From the NCBI GenBank assembly GCA_031286005.1, contig JAITVC010000074.1, forward strand, positions 1 to 35,317: a DNA stretch of 35,317 bases. The letters are read 5' to 3'. Positions 9,101 through 17,386 of this stretch are shown piece after piece; position 1 is the first letter of the stretch, and the number at the start of each line of letters is the position of its first letter. The position numbers and the translations under genes were made by a program. The notes below the pieces were generated by a model. That model was not told the origin of the DNA and did no database searches. It worked only from the letters and a program-made list of their open reading frames with translations. The stretch is from Bacteroidales bacterium (lineage in GTDB: Bacteria > Bacteroidota > Bacteroidia > Bacteroidales > P3).

Positions 9101-10092
9101 AGCGTGGTAACGTTGGCCGGGATGGTATAAGCGCCGGTGCGCGCATAAGGATACAGCACCAATTTGGTTTTATCTTTGCTAAACAGCACGCCATCCACCG
9201 AAGTCAATGTGGGATGGTCGGCAGCCACATTGATGTTGGCGATGGAAGAGCTTTGTAATAATGTGTAATTAACCGGGGCGAAGCCATTCGGTAAGGTAAT
9301 ATTTGTAAGGTTTGTACAGCCCCAAAATACAGAAGAGCCAACTGTAACCGAACCATTCGGCAGGGTAACATTTGCAAGACGTGAACAATCTGAAAACGCC
9401 TGACTTTCAATGGTTGTAAGGCCATCTGGCAAGGTTATATCCGTAAGACTTTCGCAGCGAGCAAATGCATATAATCCAATAGATTTAAGCCCTTCCGGCA
9501 AAGTTATATCAATAAGGTTTGCACAACCATTGAACGCACTTTGGCCGATAGTAGTCACACCTTCCGGAATGGTAATGTTAGTCAATGGGCATTCCCAAAA
9601 CGCCTGCATTGGGATGGCTGTAAGACTATTCGGAAGGCTCAACGATTGTAAAGCATAACACTGAACAAAAGCACTGAAACACATAGTCGTAATACCCTCC
9701 TCAATCACAACGGAAGTAAGATAATTGCTGTAGGGATACCAAGGAGTACTACCTAAACTATACTCCAACATAGCACCACTTCCCGTAAAGGTAAGCGTTC
9801 CATCATCCATCAGCGTAGCCGTAATATCAGCCGCATTGGGGCTACCTACTTGCCACGTTTGCCACACTTCGGCATCAGCTGCTGCGGCTTTTGCCGCACG
9901 CATGGGTTTGTTTTTTGGCGCATCGAGGCGAGTTTTTGGGGCTTTGCCAACATAGAGGCTGCCGTCGAGATTGCGCAGGGCCGAGAGTTCGGCCGTTGCA
10001 TGGCGCGGATTGGCTTGTTGGGGCTCAATTTGCGCATTAAGGCTTGCTGCAAATAGCAACAGGCCTAAAAAGAGTGCGATTTGTTTTTTCAT
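6121..10092 (-). CDS. BspA-like leucine-rich-repeat surface protein with coiled coil and T9SS sorting domain
   Basis: A 1323-residue secreted protein. Residues 1-20 are a signal peptide (MKKQIALFLGLLLFAASLNA). Four large modules follow, near residues 75-525, 525-720, 725-905 and 910-1095. Each opens with a W-x-C/V-G...G-T-L-x-x-x-G-T/S-G-x-M segment, continues with LRR_5/BspA repeats (LPEGLxSIGxxAFxxC), and most close with a VPEGSVAAYKAAW segment. Residues about 1100-1245 are predicted coiled coil, including duplicated DSIDGLxELL units. The last 75 residues form a type A T9SS C-terminal domain (SPNP, VELFDMSGKRV, YILRIGNRVAKIVKQ). BspA proteins often act in adhesion. Two heptanucleotide repeat arrays lie inside the sorting domain. 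The gene has its own promoter and terminator and is probably monocistronic. Confidence 0.88.
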   Translation of the reverse strand: MKKQIALFLGLLLFAASLNAQIEPQQANPRHATAELSALRNLDGSLYVGKAPKTRLDAPKNKPMRAAKAAAADAEVWQTWQVGSPNAADITATLMDDGTLTFTGSGAMLEYSLGSTPWYPYSNYLTSVVIEEGITTMCFSAFVQCYALQSLSLPNSLTAIPMQAFWECPLTNITIPEGVTTIGQSAFNGCANLIDITLPEGLKSIGLYAFARCESLTDITLPDGLTTIESQAFSDCSRLANVTLPNGSVTVGSSVFWGCTNLTNITLPNGFAPVNYTLLQSSSIANINVAADHPTLTSVDGVLFSKDKTKLVLYPYARTGAYTIPANVTTLGEYAFYGNPNLEQITIGSAITTIEMGALAACPKLSINVDAGNTAFALVDGVLFSKDLKTLVQYPIGKEAEAYTVPDGVSAIADEAFNGSAITAVTFPESLTTIGDYAFQDCNGLEDITLGSSITTLGDGAFYYCAGLTKVVCLNPTPPALGGTYVFSGVPAFIEVPEGSVAAYKAAWPAYANLIMAIDGLPTWDCGAEGNNVTATLENGTLTISGTGKMKDSINASGQYLVISPWNSVSASITAVVVGEGVSYIGVGAFLNHVNLTSVTLPQEGLDSIGRGTFDGCTSLTSITLPEGLERIGNFAFRGSQLTTVTLPKSLIYLGDNAFFISPNGTLETVISLNPTPPTIGAYPPFIEEHPSFWIEVPESSVAAYKEAWSRYENYIGAIGAPHIPTWECGDQGDNVIATLSNDTLYIEGTGEMADYYDEEGNYGTSPWYSKLGNITTVVVGNGVTSIGDGAFLFCDGLTSVALPEGLESIGALAFRNCPLTVVTLPESLRYIGANAFYRYPNPTLEAVVSLNPVPPVMGSADSPIFVDRVVPGFWIEVPEGSVAAYKAAWAIHADYIGAIGAPHIGGEWECGAEDDNVMARLSNDTLYINGTGMMANYFDEATSSRINDPWSGQTIRTVVIGDGVTYIGADAFYNYTNIQSVVFPESMDSIGNYAFYGCSGLTSVSLPEGLITIGHSAFRNCSLTTVTVPQSVTTINSNAFANNLSLETVISLNPVPPTEYRSFNIISSEFKIIVPDGSVDAYKAAWVDYVDYIQGGDLGLLAMIDSLQKENDALKADTATLKKAMEDAELDFSQTIAGMNQAMSAMGQNLTKTQDTLADVREELEALTAENKKLKDSIDGLHELLADCGSAEQLLQDSVTKLNALIVEWIDLNDQLLDSIDGLYELLEACNGEGSANANLIPQEQITVSPNPVNYELKITNYEFKSGDVVELFDMSGKRVYHNSQFSTLNGVNSQFTIDMSPYQSGNYILRIGNRVAKIVKQ
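6197..6245. repeat. Heptanucleotide array within the T9SS sorting domain
   Basis: Seven successive 7-bp units, such as attgtga, attgaga, attaact and gaattga, remain in register. On the coding (minus) strand they encode NSQFSTLNGVNSQF, in the loop of the sorting domain between the FDMSGK and DMSPYQSG segments. Confidence 0.7.
6299..6333. repeat. Second heptanucleotide array within the T9SS sorting domain
   Basis: Five consecutive units: aattcgt, aattcgt, aattttt, aattcgt, aattcac. They encode NYELKITNYEF just after the SPNP motif. The unit pattern (third unit divergent) resembles the array at 25896-25930. Confidence 0.75.
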
Positions 10093-10139
10093 GTTTTGTT
10101 GTTTTTACTATATTTTGGTTTACATAATCTAATATTTTG

Positions 10140-10147
10140 CAAAGGTA
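10140..10147 (-). promoter_or_regulatory. -7 promoter box for the leucine-rich-repeat gene
   Basis: TACCTTTG on the minus strand, with a TTG about 18 bp upstream of it, giving a roughly 45-base leader to the ATG at 10092. Confidence 0.75.
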
Positions 10148-10239
10148 AGTATTTTTTTTGAAACTCAACACTTTAAATAATCAATATGGATTCATCAAAA
10201 TTTGGGTGTTTCAAATTTTGGTGTTTTTTGATCGGACTT

Positions 10240-10327
10240 GTAGCGAACTTGGTACGGATTAGGTACCTACAAGTATCGAACGAGTATCGAACAACTATCG
10301 AACAAACATCCTACAACGGTCTATCTA
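10240..10327. repeat. 11-bp phased degenerate tandem array (first block)
   Basis: Eight units of exactly 11 bp: gtagcgaactt, ggtacggatta, ggtacctacaa, gtatcgaacga, gtatcgaacaa, ctatcgaacaa, acatcctacaa, cggtctatcta. Units drift in sequence but not in length. It lies in the 507-bp gap between the divergent leucine-rich-repeat and sdhC promoters. No gene is evident here. Confidence 0.8.
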
Positions 10328-10410
10328 TGTATTGTAAGATGTTCGTTATTCGCAAATTGTGGTTTTGTTTTTTGTAGACGATTGAATATTATTTAATTAA
10401 TTACTCTTTC

Positions 10411-10575
10411 TTTGCTATTTGTTTGCTGTTTCTTTGCTATTTGTTTGCTATTTCTATACTGTTTTTATACCCTTGCTATACCCGTTGTTCGGCCGTTCTA
10501 TACCCTCGCTATACCCTTTCTATATACCTGAACTATACCTGAGCTATACCTAGTATACCCTTTCTATACCCCGCA
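10411..10575. repeat. 11-bp phased degenerate tandem array (second block)
   Basis: Fifteen units occupy exactly 165 bp. The motif moves from tttgctatttg to tatacccttgc to tatacctgagc and tataccctttc. Four units differ in length (12, 10, 13 and 9), and these deviations cancel, so the 11-bp phase is kept. It ends 45 bp upstream of the sdhC -7 box. Confidence 0.85.
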
Positions 10576-10620
10576 TGGGGCGAAAATCGTTTTTGATTTT
10601 TTAATTTCATTTAAATTTTG

Positions 10621-10628
10621 TATCTTTG
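10621..10628 (+). promoter_or_regulatory. -7 promoter box for sdhCAB
   Basis: TATCTTTG followed by CA, 26 bp before the sdhC ATG. An AT-rich stretch precedes it; no confident -33 TTTG at the usual spacing. Confidence 0.8.
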
Positions 10629-10654
10629 CACCCTAAATTAAAAAAAACGTAAAT

Positions 10655-11557
10655 ATGCCAAAATTTTTGCAATTCGCATCCATTACCAAAAAAGTGACCC
10701 TTGCTATTATCGGTCTCTTTTTGCTCATGTTTCTTGTCGTCCATTTAGGAATTAACCTCTGTATGCTTCGCGAGGATGGCGGAGCTTGGTTTAAGGCCGC
10801 AGCTCATTTCATGGGTACAAACTACATCGTGAAAACATTTGAAATTGTACTGTTTGCAGCTATCATTCTGCACATTATACTTGCCGTGCTGATTCAAATT
10901 CACAACTGGCGTGCTCGTCCGGTGGGTTATGCGGTGCGCACAAAATCTAAAACCGCGCCTGCATCCAAACTCATGATTTGGTCGGGAATTTTGATTGCTC
11001 TTTTTATGGGCGTGCATTTTGTGAACTTCTATTTTGCCAAAGTAGGCTTGGTAGAAGGTTGCTATGTGGTTGAGATAAAGGCTATCGAAGAAGCGTTTCA
11101 AGATAAACAAAAAACTCTAAACACCGCCTTTGCCGAAGCCGAAACCGAAGAGGCCAAAGCTGCCGTTCAAGCCGAAATGCAAGCCTTTCAAGCCGGTTTG
11201 CAAACCTTGCAAGCCAATGAAAAGGTGGGTGTGGCTCTGCAAAACGCCTCTGATATGGAAAACCTAACCAAGGCCGAAGTGGATGAAATTCGCACGGCAT
11301 TGGATGTTGAATATGAACCGGATTTCTATTTCATGGCTCGCCAACTCTTCAAAAATATTTGGGTTGTAATTCTCTATGTGGCCTGCATGATTGCCTTAGG
11401 TTTCCACTTGACACATGCCTTCCAATCCGCTTTCCAAACCTTGGGCTTGGCACACAGCAAATACACGCCGACCATTAAATTGATCGGAACCTTGTTTGCC
11501 GTTGTTGTTGCTGTTGGCTTTGCGATAATCCCTTTATTTTTCTATTTCTTTAAATAA
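10655..11557 (+). CDS. sdhC: Succinate dehydrogenase/fumarate reductase cytochrome b subunit, with an unusual coiled-coil insertion
   Basis: The 300-residue membrane anchor of the menaquinone-linked succinate dehydrogenase/fumarate reductase (b558 type). About five membrane helices are visible. Haem-ligand candidates are histidines in VVHLGIN, HIILA, GVHFVNF and [10 protein letters not shown]. The final helices and the SAFQTLG...[10 protein letters not shown] segment are typical of the Bacteroidota family. Family members are normally near 220-240 residues. The excess is an Ala/Glu/Gln-rich hydrophilic segment (about residues 135-215) between two helices, and its centre is four 21-bp tandem units (11132-11215). 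First gene of the sdhCAB operon, 14 bp before sdhA. Whether the anchor still binds haem normally is not known. Confidence 0.9.
   Translation: MPKFLQFASITKKVTLAIIGLFLLMFLVVHLGINLCMLREDGGAWFKAAAHFMGTNYIVKTFEIVLFAAIILHIILAVLIQIHNWRARPVGYAVRTKSKTAPASKLMIWSGILIALFMGVHFVNFYFAKVGLVEGCYVVEIKAIEEAFQDKQKTLNTAFAEAETEEAKAAVQAEMQAFQAGLQTLQANEKVGVALQNASDMENLTKAEVDEIRTALDVEYEPDFYFMARQLFKNIWVVILYVACMIALGFHLTHAFQSAFQTLGLAHSKYTPTIKLIGTLFAVVVAVGFAIIPLFFYFFK
11132..11215 (+). repeat. Four 21-bp units in sdhC encoding heptads
   Basis: Units start at 11132, 11153, 11174 and 11195. Three end in caagcc. They encode [21 protein letters not shown] and GLQTLQA, a seven-residue pattern suited to a helix or coiled coil. 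The period equals that of the arrays at 16664 and 26630. Confidence 0.7.
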
Positions 11558-11571
11558 TTCAAAAAAACGAT

Positions 11572-13509
<1,938 letters not shown>

Positions 13510-13511
13510 TA

Positions 13512-13588
13512 GGTACGAGGTACTGGGTACGAGGTGCGAGGTCGGCTCATAGCACACCACGTACCTCGCACCCAGCAACCCCCGCACC
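13512..13588. repeat. Heptanucleotide array in the sdhA-sdhB gap
   Basis: Five units (ggtacga, ggtactg, ggtacga, ggtgcga, ggtcggc), a 14-base spacer, then gtacctc, gcaccca, gcaaccc and ccgcacc. The two halves are partly complementary (ctgggt...gaggt against cctcgcacccag), so the transcript could fold. It nearly fills the space between the two genes. Confidence 0.75.
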
Positions 13589-13611
13589 ACTTAATTCAAA
13601 AACATCAAACA

Positions 13612-14388
<777 letters not shown>

Positions 14389-14394
14389 TTTAGG

Positions 14395-15351
14395 ATGAAA
14401 ATCGAAGTAAAAAAATCCCAATCTCTATTGGATCTTTTGGGCGAAACATTTCCCGAAAGCACCAAAACGCATTTGAAAAAAGTAATCAAATACGGTTTTG
14501 TTTCTCGTGGCGATTTGATTTTAAAAAACCCTGAAACTCCTGTAAAGAAAGGCGAAACCTTAAACTACAAGAAATACAACGGCAAAGAGGCTCAAACCGA
14601 AAAAGCGCCGTTTCAAATTGTTTTTGAAGACGACTATTTGATTGCCGTTTTGAAGCCGGCTGGTATCTTGACTGTTGGAACGACTACGGAAACCAAGAAA
14701 TCCATGTACAAAATGGTGTTGGATTACATTGTGAAAAAATCCAAACATCGTGAAAAGATATTTATTGTGCATCGTTTGGATAGAGAGGTTTCCGGGCTTT
14801 TGCTATTTGCCAAGTCTGAGGCCGTCAGGAAATCTTTGATTGAGAATTGGACGGATAATGAAAAGTTGTATTGGGCGTTAGTTGAGGGAACTCCGCAACC
14901 GGCCAACAATACCATCAAATCGTACGTGATGGAAGGCCCCAAACAAAAAATGATGGTGGTTGAAGAGGTGCGAGGTATTAGGTACGATGAGGCGAAACCC
15001 CGCACCCCGCACCCCGCACCCCGCACCCAAAATTCCGCTCCTCAATTGGCCATATTGCATTACAAAACCCTGTCTCGCCACAATGATTATACGCTGTTGG
15101 AAATCCTTCTTGAAACCGGCCGCAAAAATCAAATCCGAGTGCAATTGTCGAGCATCCATTGTTCCATAGTCGGCGACCGCAAATATGGCGCGGATGCCAC
15201 ATACATCCGTCAAATACGGTTGTTTGCATTTTCACTTTCGTTCAAACATCCGGTTACTCAAAAACGAGTAAATCTGTCGTTGCCTATGCCAAAACAGTTT
15301 TTGAAAGTTGGTAAGGGGGATGAAAACTATACGGTTTCTAAATTTGTTTAG
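14395..15351 (+). CDS. RluA-family 23S rRNA/tRNA pseudouridine synthase with an in-frame repeat insertion
   Basis: A 318-residue protein. An S4-like RNA-binding segment occupies about residues 1-65 (SLLDLLGETFP, VSRGDLILKNP). The catalytic domain follows: VLKPAGILTVG, then HRLDREVSG with the catalytic Asp near residue 129, and TGRKNQIRVQLSSIHCSIVGDRKYG. It makes pseudouridine in RNA; the target base cannot be told. Residues about 191-211 are encoded by nine heptanucleotide units (14965-15027), between KMMVVEE and QLAILHYKTL, where homologues normally continue directly. Convergent with tilS, with a 3-bp gap. Confidence 0.9.
   Translation: MKIEVKKSQSLLDLLGETFPESTKTHLKKVIKYGFVSRGDLILKNPETPVKKGETLNYKKYNGKEAQTEKAPFQIVFEDDYLIAVLKPAGILTVGTTTETKKSMYKMVLDYIVKKSKHREKIFIVHRLDREVSGLLLFAKSEAVRKSLIENWTDNEKLYWALVEGTPQPANNTIKSYVMEGPKQKMMVVEEVRGIRYDEAKPRTPHPAPRTQNSAPQLAILHYKTLSRHNDYTLLEILLETGRKNQIRVQLSSIHCSIVGDRKYGADATYIRQIRLFAFSLSFKHPVTQKRVNLSLPMPKQFLKVGKGDENYTVSKFV
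14965..15027 (+). repeat. Heptanucleotide array of nine units inside the pseudouridine synthase gene
   Basis: Units include gaggtgc, gaggtat, taggtac and four perfect ccgcacc copies. Nine units make 63 bp, which is 21 codons, so the frame is preserved. The encoded stretch is basic and proline-rich (KPRTPHPAPRTQ). Related in sequence to the array at 13512. Confidence 0.85.
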
Positions 15352-15354
15352 CCG

Positions 15355-16584
15355 TTATTCGCAACGGTTCTCAATAACTAAAACCTGTTTGGTTTGGTTT
15401 GAAATTCGGTAGCGATTATCAACCCGATGGCCAACCACCCAAACAATATCATCGCCGGAACACAGCAGCCAAACTCGCTCCTTGTCGAAGCGAGAGAGTT
15501 TTTGATCCACAAAAAAGTCACTTAATTTTTTTTTCCCACGTTGTCCGAAAGGGATGAAATAATCGCCTTGTTCCCAATGGCGCAAAGTCAATGGGAATTG
15601 GAGTTTGTCGAAATCTAACTGGGCTGTGTTGGGGTCTTTTTTTAGCACAAAATCCGCAATGTCTATAAGGTTGGTGTGTAAGCAAGAGGATGCCTCGTTA
15701 ACTGTTAACCGTTCACCTTTTAATCCCTTACCCCTTTTATCCTCCGTCCTCTCAATCAATAATTGCCCGCCATGCGTTGTGGCACGATGGGTTTTCGACA
15801 CAAATAACTTGCCGGATTGGCCATGGATGGATTTCTTTATGTTGCGAATTTGTGTTGTCGAGAAACCACTGTTTTGTAAAACTTCAAGCTCTTTGAGTGA
15901 TTGGTTTTCGAGGTCTTGTAAATTCTCAATCGTTTGCAGGATGCTCTTTTTCGCAGATTTATCAAGCGTTTCCAAACAGGGAATTAAATGATGACGGATA
16001 TTATTTCGCAAATAATAATCGGAGGCATTACTTGCATCTTCTCGATATTGAAGATTATTTCGGTTGGCATAATCTTTCAAATCTTGCTTTGAGAATGTTA
16101 ACAACGGCCGGATAATGTGTTCTCGTTTCGGCAGCATTCCTCGCAAACCTTTGACGCCTGTACCTCGCAGAAGATTGATAAAAAAGGTTTCAATTTGATC
16201 GTCGGCATGGTGAGCAACCGCAATATAATCGAATTTCTCTTTTTCCAATAATTCGGAAAAGTAAGCATAGCGCAGATTTCGAGCGGTTACTTGAATAGAC
16301 TGTTTGGATGCTTTCTGTTCGGATTTAGTATCAAAACGGGTAGAAAAAATAGGTAATCCGTAAGATTTTGCTAAGTTCCGTACAAATTTTTCATCCTCAT
16401 TAGAATCTTCCCCACGCAATTGAAAATTGCAATGAACAACCGCTAAATCGTTCATGCCGTATTTCGCCAAAAGGTCTAATAAAACAACCGAATCCGAGCC
16501 ACCGCTAACAGCCACCAAGACACGGTCTGTTGGCTTAACCAACTTGGAAAAATGTCGTGAAAATTTGATGCCTTCTTCGTTCAT
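15355..16584 (-). CDS. tilS: tRNA(Ile)-lysidine synthase
   Basis: 409 residues from the ATG at 16584. A TTG at 16599 in the same frame lies inside the -7 promoter box and is rejected. TilS makes lysidine at C34 of the minor tRNA-Ile, so it should be essential. The PP-loop ATPase motif SGGSDS is at residues 27-32, followed by VVHCNFQLRGEDSNEDE and AHHADDQIETFFINLLRGTG. The C-terminal TilS domain is recognisable (LRHWEQGDYFIPFGQRGKKKLSDFFVDQKL). Between them, residues about 277-296 (GKGLKGERLTVNE) come from a heptanucleotide array. The leader would be only a few bases long. Confidence 0.93.
   Translation of the reverse strand: MNEEGIKFSRHFSKLVKPTDRVLVAVSGGSDSVVLLDLLAKYGMNDLAVVHCNFQLRGEDSNEDEKFVRNLAKSYGLPIFSTRFDTKSEQKASKQSIQVTARNLRYAYFSELLEKEKFDYIAVAHHADDQIETFFINLLRGTGVKGLRGMLPKREHIIRPLLTFSKQDLKDYANRNNLQYREDASNASDYYLRNNIRHHLIPCLETLDKSAKKSILQTIENLQDLENQSLKELEVLQNSGFSTTQIRNIKKSIHGQSGKLFVSKTHRATTHGGQLLIERTEDKRGKGLKGERLTVNEASSCLHTNLIDIADFVLKKDPNTAQLDFDKLQFPLTLRHWEQGDYFIPFGQRGKKKLSDFFVDQKLSRFDKERVWLLCSGDDIVWVVGHRVDNRYRISNQTKQVLVIENRCE
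15697..15752. repeat. Heptanucleotide array inside tilS
   Basis: Eight units, beginning gttaact, gttaacc, gttcacc, then ttttaat, cccttac, ccctttt, atcctcc, gtcctct. On the coding strand this gives the lysine- and glycine-rich insertion before the C-terminal domain. The second half is more degenerate. Confidence 0.6.
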
Positions 16585-16596
16585 GCGTTTTTTATG

Positions 16597-16604
16597 CAAA
16601 GATA
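16597..16604 (-). promoter_or_regulatory. -7 promoter box for tilS
   Basis: TATCTTTG followed by CAT on the minus strand, only 12 bp from the tilS ATG at 16584. The expected transcript start leaves a leader of under ten bases. Confidence 0.75.
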
Positions 16605-16618
16605 CGAAAAAATTGGAA

Positions 16619-16646
16619 ATAGTGAGTAGTGATTAGAGAATAATGA
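16619..16646. repeat. Short heptanucleotide array upstream of tilS
   Basis: Four units: atagtga, gtagtga, ttagaga, ataatga. It begins the 16605-16985 gap, which also holds the 21-22 bp array, another heptamer run and the superoxide reductase promoter. Confidence 0.55.
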
Positions 16647-16663
16647 TTAACAAAACAATTTTG

Positions 16664-16874
16664 TACCTCCAAAGTACCTTTTTCTACTTCGGAGGTACTT
16701 TTTTCTACCTGCATAGGGAGTTTTTAATACTTCGGAGGTATTAATTAATACTTCGAGGGTAGTTTTTTTGCTGAAAAAGGTATTAATAAATACCTCAGAG
16801 GTGGTTTTTTTGACTTTGGAAGGGGTTTTTAATACTTTAAAGAGTATTATTCGAGCTTCGCACGGTGTTTTTTG
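16664..16874. repeat. 21-22 bp degenerate tandem array between tilS and superoxide reductase
   Basis: About ten units of 20-22 bp, for example tacttcggaggtacttttttc at 16685, with starts near 16664, 16685, 16706, 16728, 16749, 16771, 16791, 16812, 16833 and 16853. Several units divide into 11 plus 10 bp, each beginning tac. An open frame on the minus strand (KTP/KTT repeats) follows from the repeat and is not called as a gene. Confidence 0.75.
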
Positions 16875-16915
16875 AACTTCGCCCCTACTAATCATTATTC
16901 ATTTCTCTCCCTCTT

Positions 16916-16943
16916 AATTTTTAATTTTTAATTTTCAATTAAA
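16916..16943. repeat. Heptanucleotide array before the superoxide reductase promoter
   Basis: Four units: aattttt, aattttt, aattttc, aattaaa. Ends 5 bp before the -7 box, so it occupies the -33 region. It is AT-rich and could be chance low complexity, but the 7-bp register matches the other arrays. Confidence 0.5.
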
Positions 16944-16948
16944 ATGTG

Positions 16949-16956
16949 TATCTTTG
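16949..16956 (+). promoter_or_regulatory. -7 promoter box for superoxide reductase
   Basis: TATCTTTG followed by CA, 29 bp before the ATG at 16986. Confidence 0.8.
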
Positions 16957-16985
16957 CAACGTTAATCCCCTAAAAATTTTCAATT

Positions 16986-17375
16986 ATGAAAAAACAATCT
17001 CCAAAATTCTTCAGATGTAATCACTGTGGCAATATTGCCGAGAAGATTATTGATTCGGGCGTTCCGATGGTTTGCTGTGGCGAAAAGATGGAAGAACTGA
17101 TTCCAAATACGATTGATGCGAGCACAGAGAAGCACGTGCCGGTAGTAACTAAGGTTGACGATTGCACCATCAAGGTTGAAGTGGGCAGTGTGCCCCATCC
17201 GATGTTAGAAGAACATCACATTGTCTTTATTTTCGTTGAAACGGAAGGTGGTGGCCAGCACATCATGCTTGACCCAACAGGCAAACCCGAAGCTGAGTTT
17301 TGCATCTGCAAGCACAAAGCTGTGGCGGTTTATGAATACTGCAATATCCACGGTTTGTGGAAAACGGCGTTGTAA
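16986..17375 (+). CDS. Desulfoferrodoxin (two-iron superoxide reductase)
   Basis: A 129-residue protein that reduces superoxide to peroxide without making oxygen, a defence typical of anaerobes. The N-terminal desulforedoxin domain has the rubredoxin-like iron site: Cys11 and Cys14, then Cys30-Cys31. The catalytic iron site is complete: EKH with His50, His71 in VPHPM, His77 in EEHH, and Cys119 and His122 in CNIHGLW. Glu48 and Lys49 are the residues known to gate the active site. Length matches the 2Fe class. Single gene with its own promoter, converging on the ABC-F gene (11-bp gap). Confidence 0.93.
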   Translation: MKKQSPKFFRCNHCGNIAEKIIDSGVPMVCCGEKMEELIPNTIDASTEKHVPVVTKVDDCTIKVEVGSVPHPMLEEHHIVFIFVETEGGGQHIMLDPTGKPEAEFCICKHKAVAVYEYCNIHGLWKTAL

Positions 17376-17386
17376 GGCAAAAAGAA

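Noticed and set aside
10240..10575. CRISPR array
   Set aside because: Units are 11 bp, degenerate and without spacers; no cas genes.
13534..13611. Longer sdhB start at 13534
   Set aside because: The extra residues only translate the heptanucleotide array; the ATG at 13612 gives the normal SdhB N-terminus.
16585..16599. TTG start for tilS at 16599
   Set aside because: It overlaps the -7 promoter box, so it would not be in the transcript; the ATG at 16584 is used.
16647..16895. Small minus-strand open frame with KTP/KTT repeats
   Set aside because: Its periodic protein is explained by the 21-22 bp DNA array; no start signal or family.
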